A model generated the notes under the pieces. It saw only the letters and a list, made by a program, of their open reading frames with translations. It did not search any database and was not told where the DNA came from. The translations under genes were made by a program, and so were the position numbers. A stretch of 64,000 nt of DNA from Cryptomeria japonica (lineage: Eukaryota > Streptophyta > Pinopsida > Cupressales > Cupressaceae), in assembly GCF_030272615.1 (NCBI RefSeq), contig NC_081405.1, forward strand, positions 470,564,008 through 470,628,007, given 5' to 3'. Of the stretch, positions 46,298-57,951 are shown in pieces; within the stretch, counting starts at the first letter, position 1; each line of letters opens with the position of its first letter.

Positions 46298-47080
46298 AAG
46301 TTGCTTGTATTAACTTGCTATATCAAAATCCATGTAAGGAATACTCAGGTAATCTTGAATCATTATGTCAAGTTGCTTGTATTTTCTTACAACATTTAAA
46401 GCTTAGTGATGAAATCAAACACTGTTACAAGATAGCATATGAAGAATGGCAGTGCAATTTTTAGTTAGATCATTTCATTAGCTCATTATTCATTTGCATT
46501 AGAAGCATTCATGATCAGTTGCATTATAAGCATATTATTTCATTAACAGATCAACGGTCATAAATAACGATTGAGTATACTTGGACAAACAAAAACAATT
46601 TGCATTTAATCATTGTAGGTGCATTCATTTCTTAGAATCATTTTAATCATCATCCTGTATTTCTTAGAATCATTTTAATCTTATATAGGATGTATCTTTC
46701 CTGAAACCAAACATTTTGATCATGTATCATGTCTTATACAAGATGTATCTTTCCTGAAACTAGACATTTTGATCATCTTTTGTCTTATATGGGATGTGTC
46801 CTTCCTAAAACTAGACTTGATCTCAATCCAATCAATCTTATCAATCCACAATCTATTCACTCATCTATCTTTTATATAACATTATTCTTCTATCGAAAGA
46901 TCATCCATGCCTTTAATGCACAAACGATCTCTCGAGGGGGCATCATCATCAAATCAATATCCAAAAATTAGTATCTAGGGCACACAATCAGGGTTTTCAA
47001 TCTCCATCAGGCGCATTATCAAGACTTGATTTAATCTTTGAAACAATGTTGTTTCAACATCATTTCAAAGAGGGGCAAAA
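46298..47080 (+). promoter_or_regulatory. 3' internal region, purine box and polypurine tract
   Basis: 46690-46800 repeats a tcttatayrggatgtatctttcctgaaactaga unit three times. CTCTCGAGGGGGCATC (46929-46944) is the conserved purine box. TTTCAAAGAGGGGCAAAA (47063-47080) is the polypurine tract against the 3' LTR. Confidence 0.7.
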
Positions 47081-47381
47081 TGTATACACATAAAAATTGG
47101 CTATGAGCAATTAAATAAATATTCTATATTTATTTAATATTTATCTAATATTTATTCTTCTATTAAATAATTAATTTGAAAAGATTAATTTATTTAATTC
47201 ATTTTTCATGTCTTTTCTATTAATTAATATTTTATTAATTAATTCATTTATCTTATTCCTCTAATTAATTAAATATCTAATATTTAATTATCCTTATAAC
47301 CAAGTTAATTAAATATATAAATATTTAATTATCTTCTCCAAACAATTAAATATCTAATATTTAATGGTTATTCTCCTATCC
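47081..47381 (+). repeat. 3' LTR, truncated
   Basis: Matches 38579-38880 almost exactly, including ctcctatcc at the break. After 47381 the sequence changes to internal sequence of another element, so about 880 bp of LTR are missing. Confidence 0.85.
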
Positions 47382-49025
47382 TTATAATCTTTTCCAAAAT
47401 TTTGATTCATCTCCTGAGGGGGCATTATCACCGTCGATTATCAAATCTGAGGCATCACACATCAAATCTGGGGCACGACATGAAAATCTATAAAAACAAC
47501 ATGATCATAAAATCGCAATGACACATCATTTCCTTTGAAATAACATGTGCACACACGTCACTTCAAAGAGGGGCAAAATGTAGACATATAAAAATGACCA
47601 TATTCCTAAATGAATATTTTATGTTCATTTCTCTATTTAATTAAATCCAATTTAACTGAATAACCCACATTCCTCTATTTAATTAAGTAAATTACTCAAT
47701 TAAATTCACTAGGCCTCTTTTTACCATTTAATAGAATAAATCATTTTATTCAATTAAATCCCCTATCAACTTTTTAATTAAATTCAAATTTAATTAAAAT
47801 AGTTATCCTAAATTGAATAAATCTAATTTATTTAATTTCCCCAATTGCAACCAAATTGAATTAAATTCATTTTATTCAATTAAATCCTATTATCCCTTCA
47901 TCCACTTGCAAAATCCTACATCTCCCACTTGCATCCTAACCCTCTTCCTAATTTCTTCTAGAATCCATCTAATCCTAAACAATTAACCCAAACCCATTCA
48001 TTATCCCCTTTCCCTAAATTTGAGGAGGTCACTTCTCAAATTTGGAGTAAAGTCTTCTAAAAGCATTAAAGCCTTTATCCATTCAACAAGCTAACTTGTT
48101 GAATACCCCCAAATTTGGAAGGACTCTTATAAATTTGTCCCCAAAGTCTTCATAACCATTAATGGTTAACTCAACCCTCTAGCATGGTTAAAGAATTTCC
48201 CTAAACTCAACCTCCATGTAACCCAAGGGTCTCATCAAACATTTATTGCTTTGACCATGGTTATCCTTAATCTTTTGCACAAGAGTTTGTCCTTTGGGTA
48301 AAACCTTTATCCAATGGGTAATCCTAACTTAACCATAACCCTTACCCCTAAGATAACCATGAGGTCTTCTCAAGCATTTAATGCTTCCTACCTCTCTTCT
48401 CAACCCAGTCTTATGTTGACATTTGTCACCATTTCATTGGTGCCAATTGCAAACATGGATTCCCAACTTTCAAACTTAGCCCTTGATTAACTCCAATCCT
48501 GACCAACCATTGCCCTATTTTTGCTATAAATAGAGCTCTCATTCGTCCATTTTGATATATCCAAGTCTTTAGCATCATGCTTATACTAAAATCCATCCAA
48601 GCTTTAATATATCATTTGTGCTCATCATTTAGCCTCTCTTTTCAATAATAATTAATCTAAATATGCATGTTTAGAGTATTTTCCTTATCATTTAGTTTAA
48701 TCATAGACTAATATAGCATGCTAGGATAGTCTTGTTAATAATCTTGTCATCTTATAAACTAGTTTATTGCATTTATAGGATCATGCATAGCTTAGGATGC
48801 ATTTCATCTTAAAATCAACCAAAGCATCCCTCGTTCTTGCATTTGTCATCCCTAAACCATTTTGCTCAGTGATCTGAGAGCAAAAACTATGGTTCGAGGG
48901 ACCTTGTAAGATAGAGAACCATGGAACCATCCTTGGGAAGTTGAGTCATCCTTCATGACTCCATAACTTGCACCAAGAAGTCATGTGGGTGTGTGAGCAA
49001 GGCTCCTTAGACTCCGTTTTCAACA
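47382..49025 (+). mobile_element. 3' end of a further Tat-like element: purine box, polypurine tract and LTR
   Basis: CTCCTGAGGGGGCATTATC (about 47411-47429), then CACTTCAAAGAGGGGCAAAA to 47578, then an LTR from TGTAGACATATAAAAATG (47579) to gttttcaaca (49025), about 1.45 kb. CTATAAATAG near 48533 is a strong TATA candidate. The first 320 bp are AT-rich, the rest ordinary. No primer site follows, so this is a 3' LTR whose body has been lost. Confidence 0.7.
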
Positions 49026-49029
49026 TATT

Positions 49030-49970
49030 GAGTTCTATCGACCCGCTTTTCCCATATACAACATCTATTTGATTTTCAACCATAGATTTGAATACCTTAA
49101 ATCTATTAAAGGTTTTAGACTTTTCTTATAAGAAAGTAACCCATTCCATTCTAGAATAATCATCAATGAGAAACATAAAAAACCTTTCACAATTTAATCC
49201 TCTTTTCCTTGCAGGTCTACATAGATCTGTATGAATAAACTCCACAGGCTCTATAGTAGATTACTACTTGTTCTTGAATTTGTTCCATGTTTGCTTTCCC
49301 ATCTAACATTCCTTGCACACTGTATTAGCAAGTTTGATAATATTTGGTAAATCTCTCACAACATGAGAAGAATTGATCTTCACCATGTTGTCAAAGATAA
49401 CATGTACTAACCTTTTGTGCCATATGTAACTAATATTCACTTCTCTATGCCAAAAAACAACTACTTCCACTGTGTTCTTTCACATCTTTGTTCTGATCTC
49501 ACATCTGGACCCATTAAATATGAGCTTGTAGCATTTACTACACATCTGATTCACACCCAAAAGATTATATCTCAATCCCTTAACATAAAAAACATCATCC
49601 ATTTTATTCTTACCATAAGTGGATATGGTTCCTTTACCACAAATAGGTGCAACCTCCTCACAATTTGTTTTACTAATCCTCCATCATATATTTCAAAGTC
49701 TATGAACTTCCTTTTGTCCCCTATCATATAATTTGAGCATCTTGAATCAATTATCCAATCTTTAGGTTCCACTTTTCCATGCAGTGCAGTCTTCATAGTC
49801 ATCGATCTTTCACTATTATTCTCATCATGCAGAGTATTGGACCTTTCATTGTCTTTTTCTTCTATGGCCAAAAATAGTGATTCGTCATTTGTGTCATCAC
49901 AATATTCTTCTTCAAAGGAATAGGCCTCTATTGTGTTAGCATCTTCAAATTTTGGCAAAATTTGAAGTGC
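49030..49970 (-). pseudogene. Ty1/copia pol fragment: protease edge to integrase
   Basis: The minus strand from 49958 reads an acidic linker, DWIIDSRCSNYMIGDKRKF (protease active site, usually DSG, here DSR), then the pre-integrase region. ANTVCKECQMGKQTWNKF-like sequence gives the integrase zinc end, and EPVEFIHTDLCRP and FFMFLIDDYSRMEWVTFL carry the integrase D,D residues. It ends at the LTR boundary (49025). Many stops. It is the same superfamily as the gag fragment at 36840-37862, but there is no evidence that they were one element. Confidence 0.8.
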
Positions 49971-49989
49971 CCATGGCCAAAAAAAAAAG

Positions 49990-50660
49990 TGGCATCACTC
50001 AGAAACACACAAAATCTGCCCCGATAGCCTACTTTGAGGGTTAATAAATTAAAGCTAAATAACTGTCTTGAGAAATTGCTTGTGGTTGTACTCATGGGAT
50101 ATGTGTGAGTTTCCATGCTCATTTTTGGATCCCCAAAATAAGATTTGACATGCCTTCAAATTAACAAGCTGAAGGGGTTCAAAAAAAGTTTGTTGTTTGC
50201 ACTTTGTTGTATATGCCTAAGTGGCCCACTTCAGAGACTAATATTTCAAAATTTGGTGATTGTCAATAAAAAATTGATTGTTTCTCATGATTTTCGTGAT
50301 GATAATGTGATCCTTTGTTCATTTTCAAAGCCTTAACATCTTGATTTAATATTTTTGCCAGACCAAAACCAAATAGATTTTGTTGAGATCTGTTGACTAC
50401 ACTGTGTCAAATTTGTTAGAGAACCTTTTTTTAGAATTAATATTTTGAAGCTAGATGATTGCCAAGAGAATTGGGATGTTTCTTGTAATTAGAATGATAT
50501 TAATATACTTCCTTGCACAATTGCAAAACCCCATGATTTACTTTGATATTTTTTCAAAGTCAAAAGCAAACAAGGCTTGTAGGGGTTTGTTATCTGCACT
50601 CTCAGATTTATTCTAGAGGGGCCATCTTTAATGATTAAAATCTTGCAGAGGAGGTGGATT
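49990..50660. repeat. Decayed tandem array, about 195-bp period
   Basis: The segment (a)gagactaatatttcaaa.ttggtgattgtcaa-aaattg and its variants starts at about 50031, 50228, 50421 and 50618, giving spacings of 197, 193 and 197 bp. Each copy is followed by a ttgttt...cat and a caaaacc(tt/cc) part. Identity between units is low, about 60% by eye. No coding potential. Confidence 0.65.
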
Positions 50661-52305
50661 CAATAAAATCACATCGCTGAAGGTTGCCATGTCAACAGTT
50701 TGAACCCATCGTTGGGTTGTTGGGAGCATTCTAGTGTTCCACTCATCAATATGAGCCTCATGGGTACACAATGTTAGGGTTTGCAATTAAAACTTTATCC
50801 TCCATGACTAATTTCTAAGAATACGTGGGTCTCACACAATCCAATCATTTCTAACCAAATGCAATACAAAGTTTATTCATGTGGCTGGCGTGCAGGAAGA
50901 GAGTTTTGGATACGTTCAGAATAGATTAGTTAATAATAATATATAATAATAATTAATAGAGATTATAATTTTTAAAAATATAAAACATAAAATAATCTTA
51001 AATGAAAGAAAGAAACTCTTTTATTTCATTAATTTTAAAAAGTAAGAAGAGGATGCAAATGATTGCAATGAAATATTGAATTAAAAGAAGAGTAGAGGGT
51101 AAAAAGAAAATTAATTCAAGGAAATATGATAATTAGTGAGCTACGTAAAAGTATAATTTTAAATATAAATTGTATTAAGAAATAAAAAAAATTATAACAT
51201 ATTTGTATGAACTATGAACTAAAAAATAAATTCCTTAAGTTTCATAGAAGTTAAGTGGTTTCTTGAAAAGAAATAAAAATCCATGTCCTTTTATTATTCA
51301 TACCTCATATGTTATGATAAAAATATATATATAAATTTAGAAAACAATGATAAATTAGTAATATTTTAAAAAATCTTAAATTTCTTAAGGAAGTTTCAAA
51401 ATTCACACCCAAAAATCTTATTTATAATTAAAATAGAAAATATTCTAATTTTTTTCTAAATTGATATTTAAGACAATCTGATGAAGAATATTAGCAAAAT
51501 AAATTAAGAAAGTTTCTAAATTTAAATAAGAAAAAAATACTAAAAATTCATATTAAAATAATATAAATTAAAAAACAATATAATCATAATCCTATCATTT
51601 TAAAATATTCTAAACAAATCTATATTTTTTATAATAAACATTTTAAAATAATATAAATTATAATAATATATAATATATATTACATATTATGATTTTTAAC
51701 GGTTTATTAATAGTTTGAAGTGTCATATGTACAGTTTTATATGAAAAAAATAACATGTCAAGCATACGATCCAATAATTTTATATGCTATCATATTGGTC
51801 TCAAAGTGGAAAAACGATCATATAGATCGTCGACCTGGTAGACATGCATGCAAAATGTGGGATCATAGATAACATTGTTGAATTATTTGACAAAACAAAG
51901 TTATAACTATTTGACCGATGTCTCAAAGAGTTGCTATCTCAAGGAACAAAATGAAATGAGGACATTAAACTAGCACTTACACTTAAAATGAGGTGCAACT
52001 ATCACATGGATAATAATTTATAGCAATTTCAATTACAATATTTGACAAAACTCCTACTTTTTTAATGTTTTGTTGGATGTCCATAGCCTGCATTACCTAA
52101 ATGAAGCAAATATATATTCTCAAGTGTGAATTCTCTAGACTTTTTTCACACCTACAAACTGAGCCTAAAATATGTTTTTTAATGACTAAATGAGGAATAT
52201 TTAAATTCATGATTAAAAATTATTAAATTATTTTGTATATATTAAAATGATAATAAAAAAATTATGATTTTCAAAAAGAATTAATTTTGTTTTAATAGAA
52301 CTATT
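50661..52305. other. AT-rich non-coding stretch
   Basis: Very AT-rich, with runs of ataata and atatat around 50930-51720, and no ORF of note. I see no LTR, terminal repeat or tandem repeat here. A short 5' part (50660-50900) is GC-richer but not recognised. Confidence 0.5.
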
Positions 52306-52809
52306 TGCTTTTGATAAAAAAGCGGCCAAAACTAGGGGGTTGACCCGAAGTACAAAGCAAGCCTCAAAGAAAGCATTAACAAGACATTAACTGCAACCAA
52401 CCGACAACGTATCAGTTAATCCCTATCTTAACTATCAAAGACATATTCCACCTACTATTATAGAAAATAACAAGATTTATGGTAATCCTGTCCATATAAA
52501 ATTTGAAAATGCAGGTATCCATGAAGAAACCGACACTAAACCAACTAAACCTAGTAATAAGCTTATTGTTTTTATGGCAGTATCTGGAAATAAAAAGTCT
52601 TAAAAAGCCACACAAGGCTGATGATGAAATTAAACAAAATCAAGATCCAACAGATCCAGCAACGAAACCATAAGCAAAAATGGAGAAAGGCACCTATTAA
52701 TCATTTTTTCCAGTCTCCATGTGCTTGGAAAGTAGCAGTCCGATCCAATCATCCACAAGGAACTCGAAGAGGTCCTTCGTGGTGTCACCTCCCAAACCTC
52801 CCTAGTTTT

Positions 52810-54200
52810 GTTTTTCCTAGTGCAGAAGACACAGAGTAGTGGCTGAGGAATGCATGACCTTCAGGGCAAATTCTACAATTTTGTTGAAATGCTTGTCTAG
52901 AGTATTCATCTTCTTTTTAACATTGTTCAAATCCTCGGAGATGGCTTTACAACCCGCACATTGGGTAGCCTCCGCCTTTTCACCTCCATCATCAACAATC
53001 TGAATGCCCTTAGACTTCCTCCCATCTTCCTCATAGATCTGTTTACCTTCAACATTGGGGGGGGCGGGGGGGAAGTAGCAGATAAAGTGGAAGCGTTCTT
53101 ACTATCTTCCTGCAAATTCCTAGAGTCAGGGTCATTGGTGTCCAACTTAGAAGACTCTGAAACATTCGTGGCCTCCATGTCATCCTCCATCTTAACATTG
53201 TCCTCCTTCGGGTCTTCCTTATTATCTTTGATGTAGTTTTTTCTAACTACAAGTTGTTTCATGTGGGGTTTAACAGTGATTATATGGGACCTGCGAGGAA
53301 TCTCACCATCCTCCGCGTCAGACTCAACTAAATGGACTTTGGTATCATTCTTGGTTTTTTTGGAGGTGACTTTAGCAGCAGAAGGGTTACATTTGTTTTT
53401 TTCCCCAATTTTAGGAGGGGAAATGAGGGGGTTGTGGCCAGGGGATTGACAGGGGGTATTGGGCTTCTTCAAAATCTTCTTATTGCCCTTTTTAACACCA
53501 GTGGGGTCACTAGAGGGGCAGACTAGACAGAGATAGGTTTGGGCAGACAGAGGGCCCGGTGGAAATTGTAAAGGGGAAACATTACCCTGGTGAGGGATAG
53601 TGAAGTTGCTATCCTGACTCATACAATGTTGAACATCCTTAATAGTGGACTCCAAAGCATGCAGTAAAAAGAAGGGAAAGGAAATAATATCATGATTACG
53701 GAAATGGTTAAGCAATGAGAAGTGGTAGTAATAAAATACCCCATATCTACCTTCAAGGGTAAAATACTTCATGACAATTTTACACACCTGGTCCCACAGA
53801 TAAGGAAGACAATCTCTGTTAAAGCCCCCCTGCAGCTTGACAGGCTCCTCACCCTTTTTGAGGAATCTATTCATGATGGTTTTATCAGTGACCCCGCTAG
53901 TCTTCTTCCATTTCCTTCCCTCAGTAGATAGACCCGTAGTCTGGGCTATGACACCTTCACTAATTTCAAAAGAGATATCACCCATTATGACTCATCCATC
54001 ATTCCAATTGTTTAACAAATTGCATGGAAAGACTTTCATCGAACCTAGTCATAGCTTCCATGAATGGAACAATGCCCCCTTCTTTGTTATACATCCACAC
54101 ATAAGGGTCATTACAGATGTACTCATCAATAATGTCCGGCTCAACCTGGACTAAATCGCCCTCCATAACTGGTTCTTCTAGAGTGATGTTGATAAGGAGC
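52810..54200 (-). pseudogene. LINE-A extra ORF downstream of RNase H, PMD-like motif and coiled coil
   Basis: The upstream part reads VEPDIIDEYICNDPYVWMYNKEG. After a frameshift and stop, 53985-52927 is open: MGDISFEISEGVIAQTTGLSTEGRKW, then DCLPYLWDQV, YFTLEGRYGVFYYYHFSLLNHFRNHD and FFLLHALESTI, then a long Pro/Lys/Asp/Glu-rich part. Near 53057-53071 a C-run (minus strand) causes a frameshift. The true frame goes on with a Cys pair (CAGCKAI) and a coiled coil (EDLNNVKKKMNTLDKHFNKIV). LINE-B has the same order. Known plant L1s end with RNase H, so this extra ORF is unusual. Function unknown. Confidence 0.7.
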
Positions 54201-54739
54201 ACTGAGAAGATTATGGAATTCCAGAGAGAAACCAACGTGAAGAGAAAGAATGGCCAAAGTGTGATAAAAGTGGCAATAATTAATAGTAGTAGTGCTTCCC
54301 AAGGCAAGTACCCTCCAGCTCTGATAAGCATGCGAAAGGACACCTCTTATCACCCCCGCCATCTTGTGTAAAGCTTCATCTTGGAAAATTTCCGAACTCC
54401 AGTTTAAGCAATAATTAATGTACTTGATAGGGCTTGTCATATTAATGATTTAAGTATGCAGTTGCAAATCATTGACATCACTTGTATAGGTGGGCAAGCA
54501 CGTCATCGCCAGGTCAATGCAGTGCAGAGTATGGGGACGACCCTTGGCCATCGTGGCAAAATCCGACCAATTTAAATTTGAATTTCCCACCATCATCATG
54601 GTCCCCCAAATAGACCAGTATATCCACCTATAAAATAAACTGTAGCAGGTCATTGGTCAGTAATATAGTTTTGATCTCTCCCTATGAGGGATTTCTATTG
54701 TCAGAAAGAGAAGCCAAGTGTCTCTAGCACCTCATACCC

Positions 54740-55140
54740 TTCATCTCAATGCCTGCCGCAGCTAGGGAGTCCACACCATATTTCCCTCTCTATAAATATG
54801 TTGAATATGAAATTCATCCAGCCAAATGATGATAGACCATATGTCCTTGAGAATATTGTGAATCATCCAGCTAATCCCAGAAACACCTTTGGTTGCCTCA
54901 ATGATCAGCTTAGAATCTCCTTCAATGACCAATCTTTTAGAGTCAATAGTGAGAGTCAATTTAAGACCCCAGAAAAGCACTAAGGCTTCAGCCATGTTAC
55001 TCGAGGCTGAACCAAAATTGCCAGCATAGGCCAAAACCAAGTTACCCAAATTGTCTCTTATAATTCCACCTCTCACCACAACCCCATTGCAAGCGGCACC
55101 ATCAAAGTTAAGTTTAAACCATGAGGAGGAAGGGGCCGAC
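54740..55140 (-). pseudogene. LINE-A RNase H domain
   Basis: The minus strand reads SAPSSSWFKLNFDGAACNG, GGIIRDNLGNLVLAYAG, NMAEALVLFWGLKL, IEGDSKLIIEA and HIYREGN, then after a one-base frameshift DSLAAAGIE. The acidic residues NFDG, AEA and EGDS are kept. This is the plant L1-type RNase H that removes the RNA template. It begins at the 3B border. Confidence 0.88.
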
Positions 55141-55919
55141 TGTTAGGATTCCCAAAGATACTGAGAGGGGGGGTGAATTAGTATCTTGCCGGTTAATGGA
55201 TTTTCTTAACTTATTAAATGAATTGAATCTCAAAATAGTATATCGGTAAACAAGAATTAATGCAGTAAATAAGCACAACCACAACATATAAAGCACACCA
55301 TAACACAATATGTTTAACGAGGAAACCCGGTGTGGAAAAAACCTTGATGGGATTTGTGACCCACAATATTCGCTTACTGGACAATAAGTGAATATTACTG
55401 ATACAATAGGGGCATGCACATGTAGGAAGGCCAACTGCCTAAAGCTCACTGCTTAAATACAAAAGAGAAGACTCATTGACTTACAAAAGTGGATTATATA
55501 AATCCAATGTCATAAACTGCTTCGAATCAGCATCTGCTATGCCAGGTTCAGTACCAGTTTAAGCTCATGCAACTATCATAAACCTTATTCCACAATTTGC
55601 CTTAATATTCGTACATATTATCTATCTTGCATATTCCTCTCTTACAAATGTTCTTTAAGATCTCATACTTATATATGAGCCTTATTACAATTCACCTTGT
55701 CAGCTTTCAAAAAGATTTTACAATTAAATACAAAATACAATATACAAAATCTTGTCGGCCAGGGTGCCGATGAACATCTTTTCACTACCGGTGAACTGTA
55801 TGTCGATGTAGAGTTTGTTGGTGTCGGTGCCTGCCGATGCCATAGGATTGTAAGGTTGCCATCAATGACAATACCTTCAATCACCTACAATTTCTCATTG
55901 GAGTGTGCATTTTCCAACA
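55141..55919 (-). repeat. 3' LTR of element 3B
   Basis: 779 bp, from tgttaggattcccaaag to ttttccaaca on the plus strand. TATATAAG (55668-55675, minus strand) is an intact TATA box. The C/G tract is short (7 G). Confidence 0.88.
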
Positions 55920-56146
55920 ATATCCCCCTTTAGCATTGATGGCAACACTCATGAGAAAAAGCCAAAAAGTATGTCCAAAAAGTGTTGTCCAAAACTGTTA
56001 CCAAAACTGTCAAAACTGTGTGCTCCCCCTGAGCTGGTGATCTCTTCTATCATATCCTTTTTCTCATCCTCTACTACTCCACCTTTGGAATCAATGACAA
56101 AGCCTATCATTTAATGTCAATTGAGTATAGTTCCTGTTATGATCCC
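55920..56146 (-). promoter_or_regulatory. Element 3B polypurine region
   Basis: Minus strand: TTGATTCCAAAGGTGGAGTAG (about 56078-56098), CTCAGGGGGAGCACAC (about 56018-56033) and ATGCTAAAGGGGGATATTG ending at 55920 against the LTR. Same three-tract layout as 3A. Confidence 0.75.
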
Positions 56147-57951
56147 TATAACTGGTTGGTTACGATCTGATATAACTCTGCTAAAGCAACATACAAACTG
56201 TTGTAGAATCTCTCATTGTCTTTCAATGCTGCTTCAGTCCTTTGAATTGTACTGGTGAGAAAGTGCAATTGCTCTTCTGGTGTCTTAAGTTCTGGAACAA
56301 GAGCCTTAGAAATCTCTTTTCTCAAAGAGATGAGGATATCCAGTTTAGGACTTAGTCTGCACTTTGGTTCTTTTGCCTTAAACCTTAATCTTCCCTTATC
56401 TTTTTCAAGTTTTTTCTATTTTCTCTTCAAATCTGGTAATTTCTTGTTCTACTACCGATATTGAATCCGATGAACCTATCAAGTTGTTAGCAATATCATT
56501 GATTTCCTTTTGAGCTATGTTGATCTCTTTATCTATATCTTTTGTCAAAAAATTTGTCTTGCAAGTATCTCTGTATAGTTTCTTGAAGTCCAAAATTGTC
56601 TTGCCTAGTGCCGGTAATAATGTATCCATATGTTCCTTATTTTTCTTGACTATCTCCTCAAAGAATTTTTCCTTCTCTTTATTCATTTTCTCTCTGAATG
56701 TCTCCTCATTGATTTGATCAATTGTCAGTAGGTTGTCGGTTATGTACTTAGACAATGTGTCTAATTGGCTCAACGAATCTTTATTCTCTATATTACAAGT
56801 AGGTGCTATCATCTTCAAAATTGGTAAAGTGTCATCTATAGCCTTATATGCTAGTGCATTACAGTCTGTTATTTTCTTGATAGAATCTAGTAATACCTTC
56901 ATCACATTGGTTGGTTTGAATTCAGTCATAGAGGTTCTGGATGATTGTCCAACTACCTTCACAATTTATAATCCGTCGGTGGTAGTAATATCTTTACTTT
57001 CCTCTTTCTTTGGAGGGTCAGTTTGTGTCTGCATTTCCACTACCAAAGGTTTAGGTTTATCAGATGTAGTTGGTGGCGCTATTTGTGTATGTACCTAAGA
57101 ATCTTGTTGCTCTACCTATTTCTCTATGTGTGTCTCTGTCGGTTTCTTTGTGCTCTCTAATGATGGTTTCTCTGATGGCGCCTCAGTACTATCTACTGCT
57201 AGTGACTCAGTAGGTTTTTCAGTCTCATTAGATGTCGGTTGCTCAGTAGATAAATTAGTATGTATACCTATGGTATCTATCTTTCTTGTATCCGTTGTCT
57301 ATTTAGTTTGTTGCTCACTCCCAATTTCAATGTCTTCAACTGTATCTTCAACATTTGTTTCAACTATTGTGTCTTCTACCAGTGGCTCAGTTGCCACATC
57401 CCTTTTCTCACTTGATTCCTTATCAACCACAATGTTTGCTTCCTATGTGTCGACATTCATTGTGTACAACACTTCAGAATCAGGATTTGTATCTTCATGT
57501 GTTGTCTCCATACTCTCTGTTGTCGGTGGAGTATCAACAGTTTGTGTCCATAGAGTATCAGAGGAAGGTGGGGGTAAGTTATCTATCACCTTTATGCTCA
57601 GAGTTCCACCTACCTTGCCTTTCCCCCTATCCTTGTCCTTTTCTTTTTGATAGACTTTAAAAGTCTTTGGTCTCTTAAGCTCTTCTTGTTTCTCTTTTTC
57701 AACAAAGAATATATCCCACTTGTTTGCAGTTTCTTCTGATATTTCATTTACTCTGCCTGCCATTAGTGCTACATGTTGGTGACCGGTTGAGAATACTGTC
57801 CGGTTAGCCTCATTGATTAACTCATCAATCTCTTGAGTTGAGTTCACTGGGTGAACTACAAGTAATTTTTCTATTTTGATATTTTTATCTAATTCCACAA
57901 TTGCTACCATTCTAGCTTCTAATCTTTTGTACAAGTCATTGGGTATATCAT

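Larger units (their letters stand above)
38579..47381 (+). mobile_element. Second pol-less Tat-like LTR element (plus strand)
   Basis: 5' LTR 38579-39757, primer site, long leader, one Pro/Gln/Ser-rich ORF (41580-42266), a stem-loop pair, tandem repeats, polypurine tract (47066-47080) and 3' LTR start at 47081, truncated at 47381. It shares the YDDP...YSIHN...IQHPPPKQ ORF motif, the stem-loop pair and the 3' block with the element at 9069-24898. The two are one family with an inside very different from a normal gypsy element: no protease, RT, RNase H or integrase is recognisable in 7.3 kb. Confidence 0.8.
52306..55140 (-). mobile_element. LINE-A: L1-type retrotransposon, 3' part
   Basis: On the minus strand: RNase H (55140-54740), an ORF with a PMD-like motif (about 54200-52810), a 3' UTR, and an end reading ccccctagttttggccgc, ttttttatcaaaagc. 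That end is typical of plant L1 3' termini. The 5' side is cut exactly by the 3B LTR at 55141, so endonuclease and RT are missing from this window. Confidence 0.8.

Noticed and set aside
36840-49970. Copia gag (36840-37862) and copia integrase (49030-49970) as halves of one element
   Set aside because: Same strand and superfamily, but the downstream-lying gag is on the wrong side: for a minus-strand element gag should lie to the right of pol.
57126-57650. 174-codon plus-strand Ser/Val/Thr-rich ORF
   Set aside because: Antisense of the acidic, repetitive part of the 3B large ORF; its composition is explained by the opposite strand.
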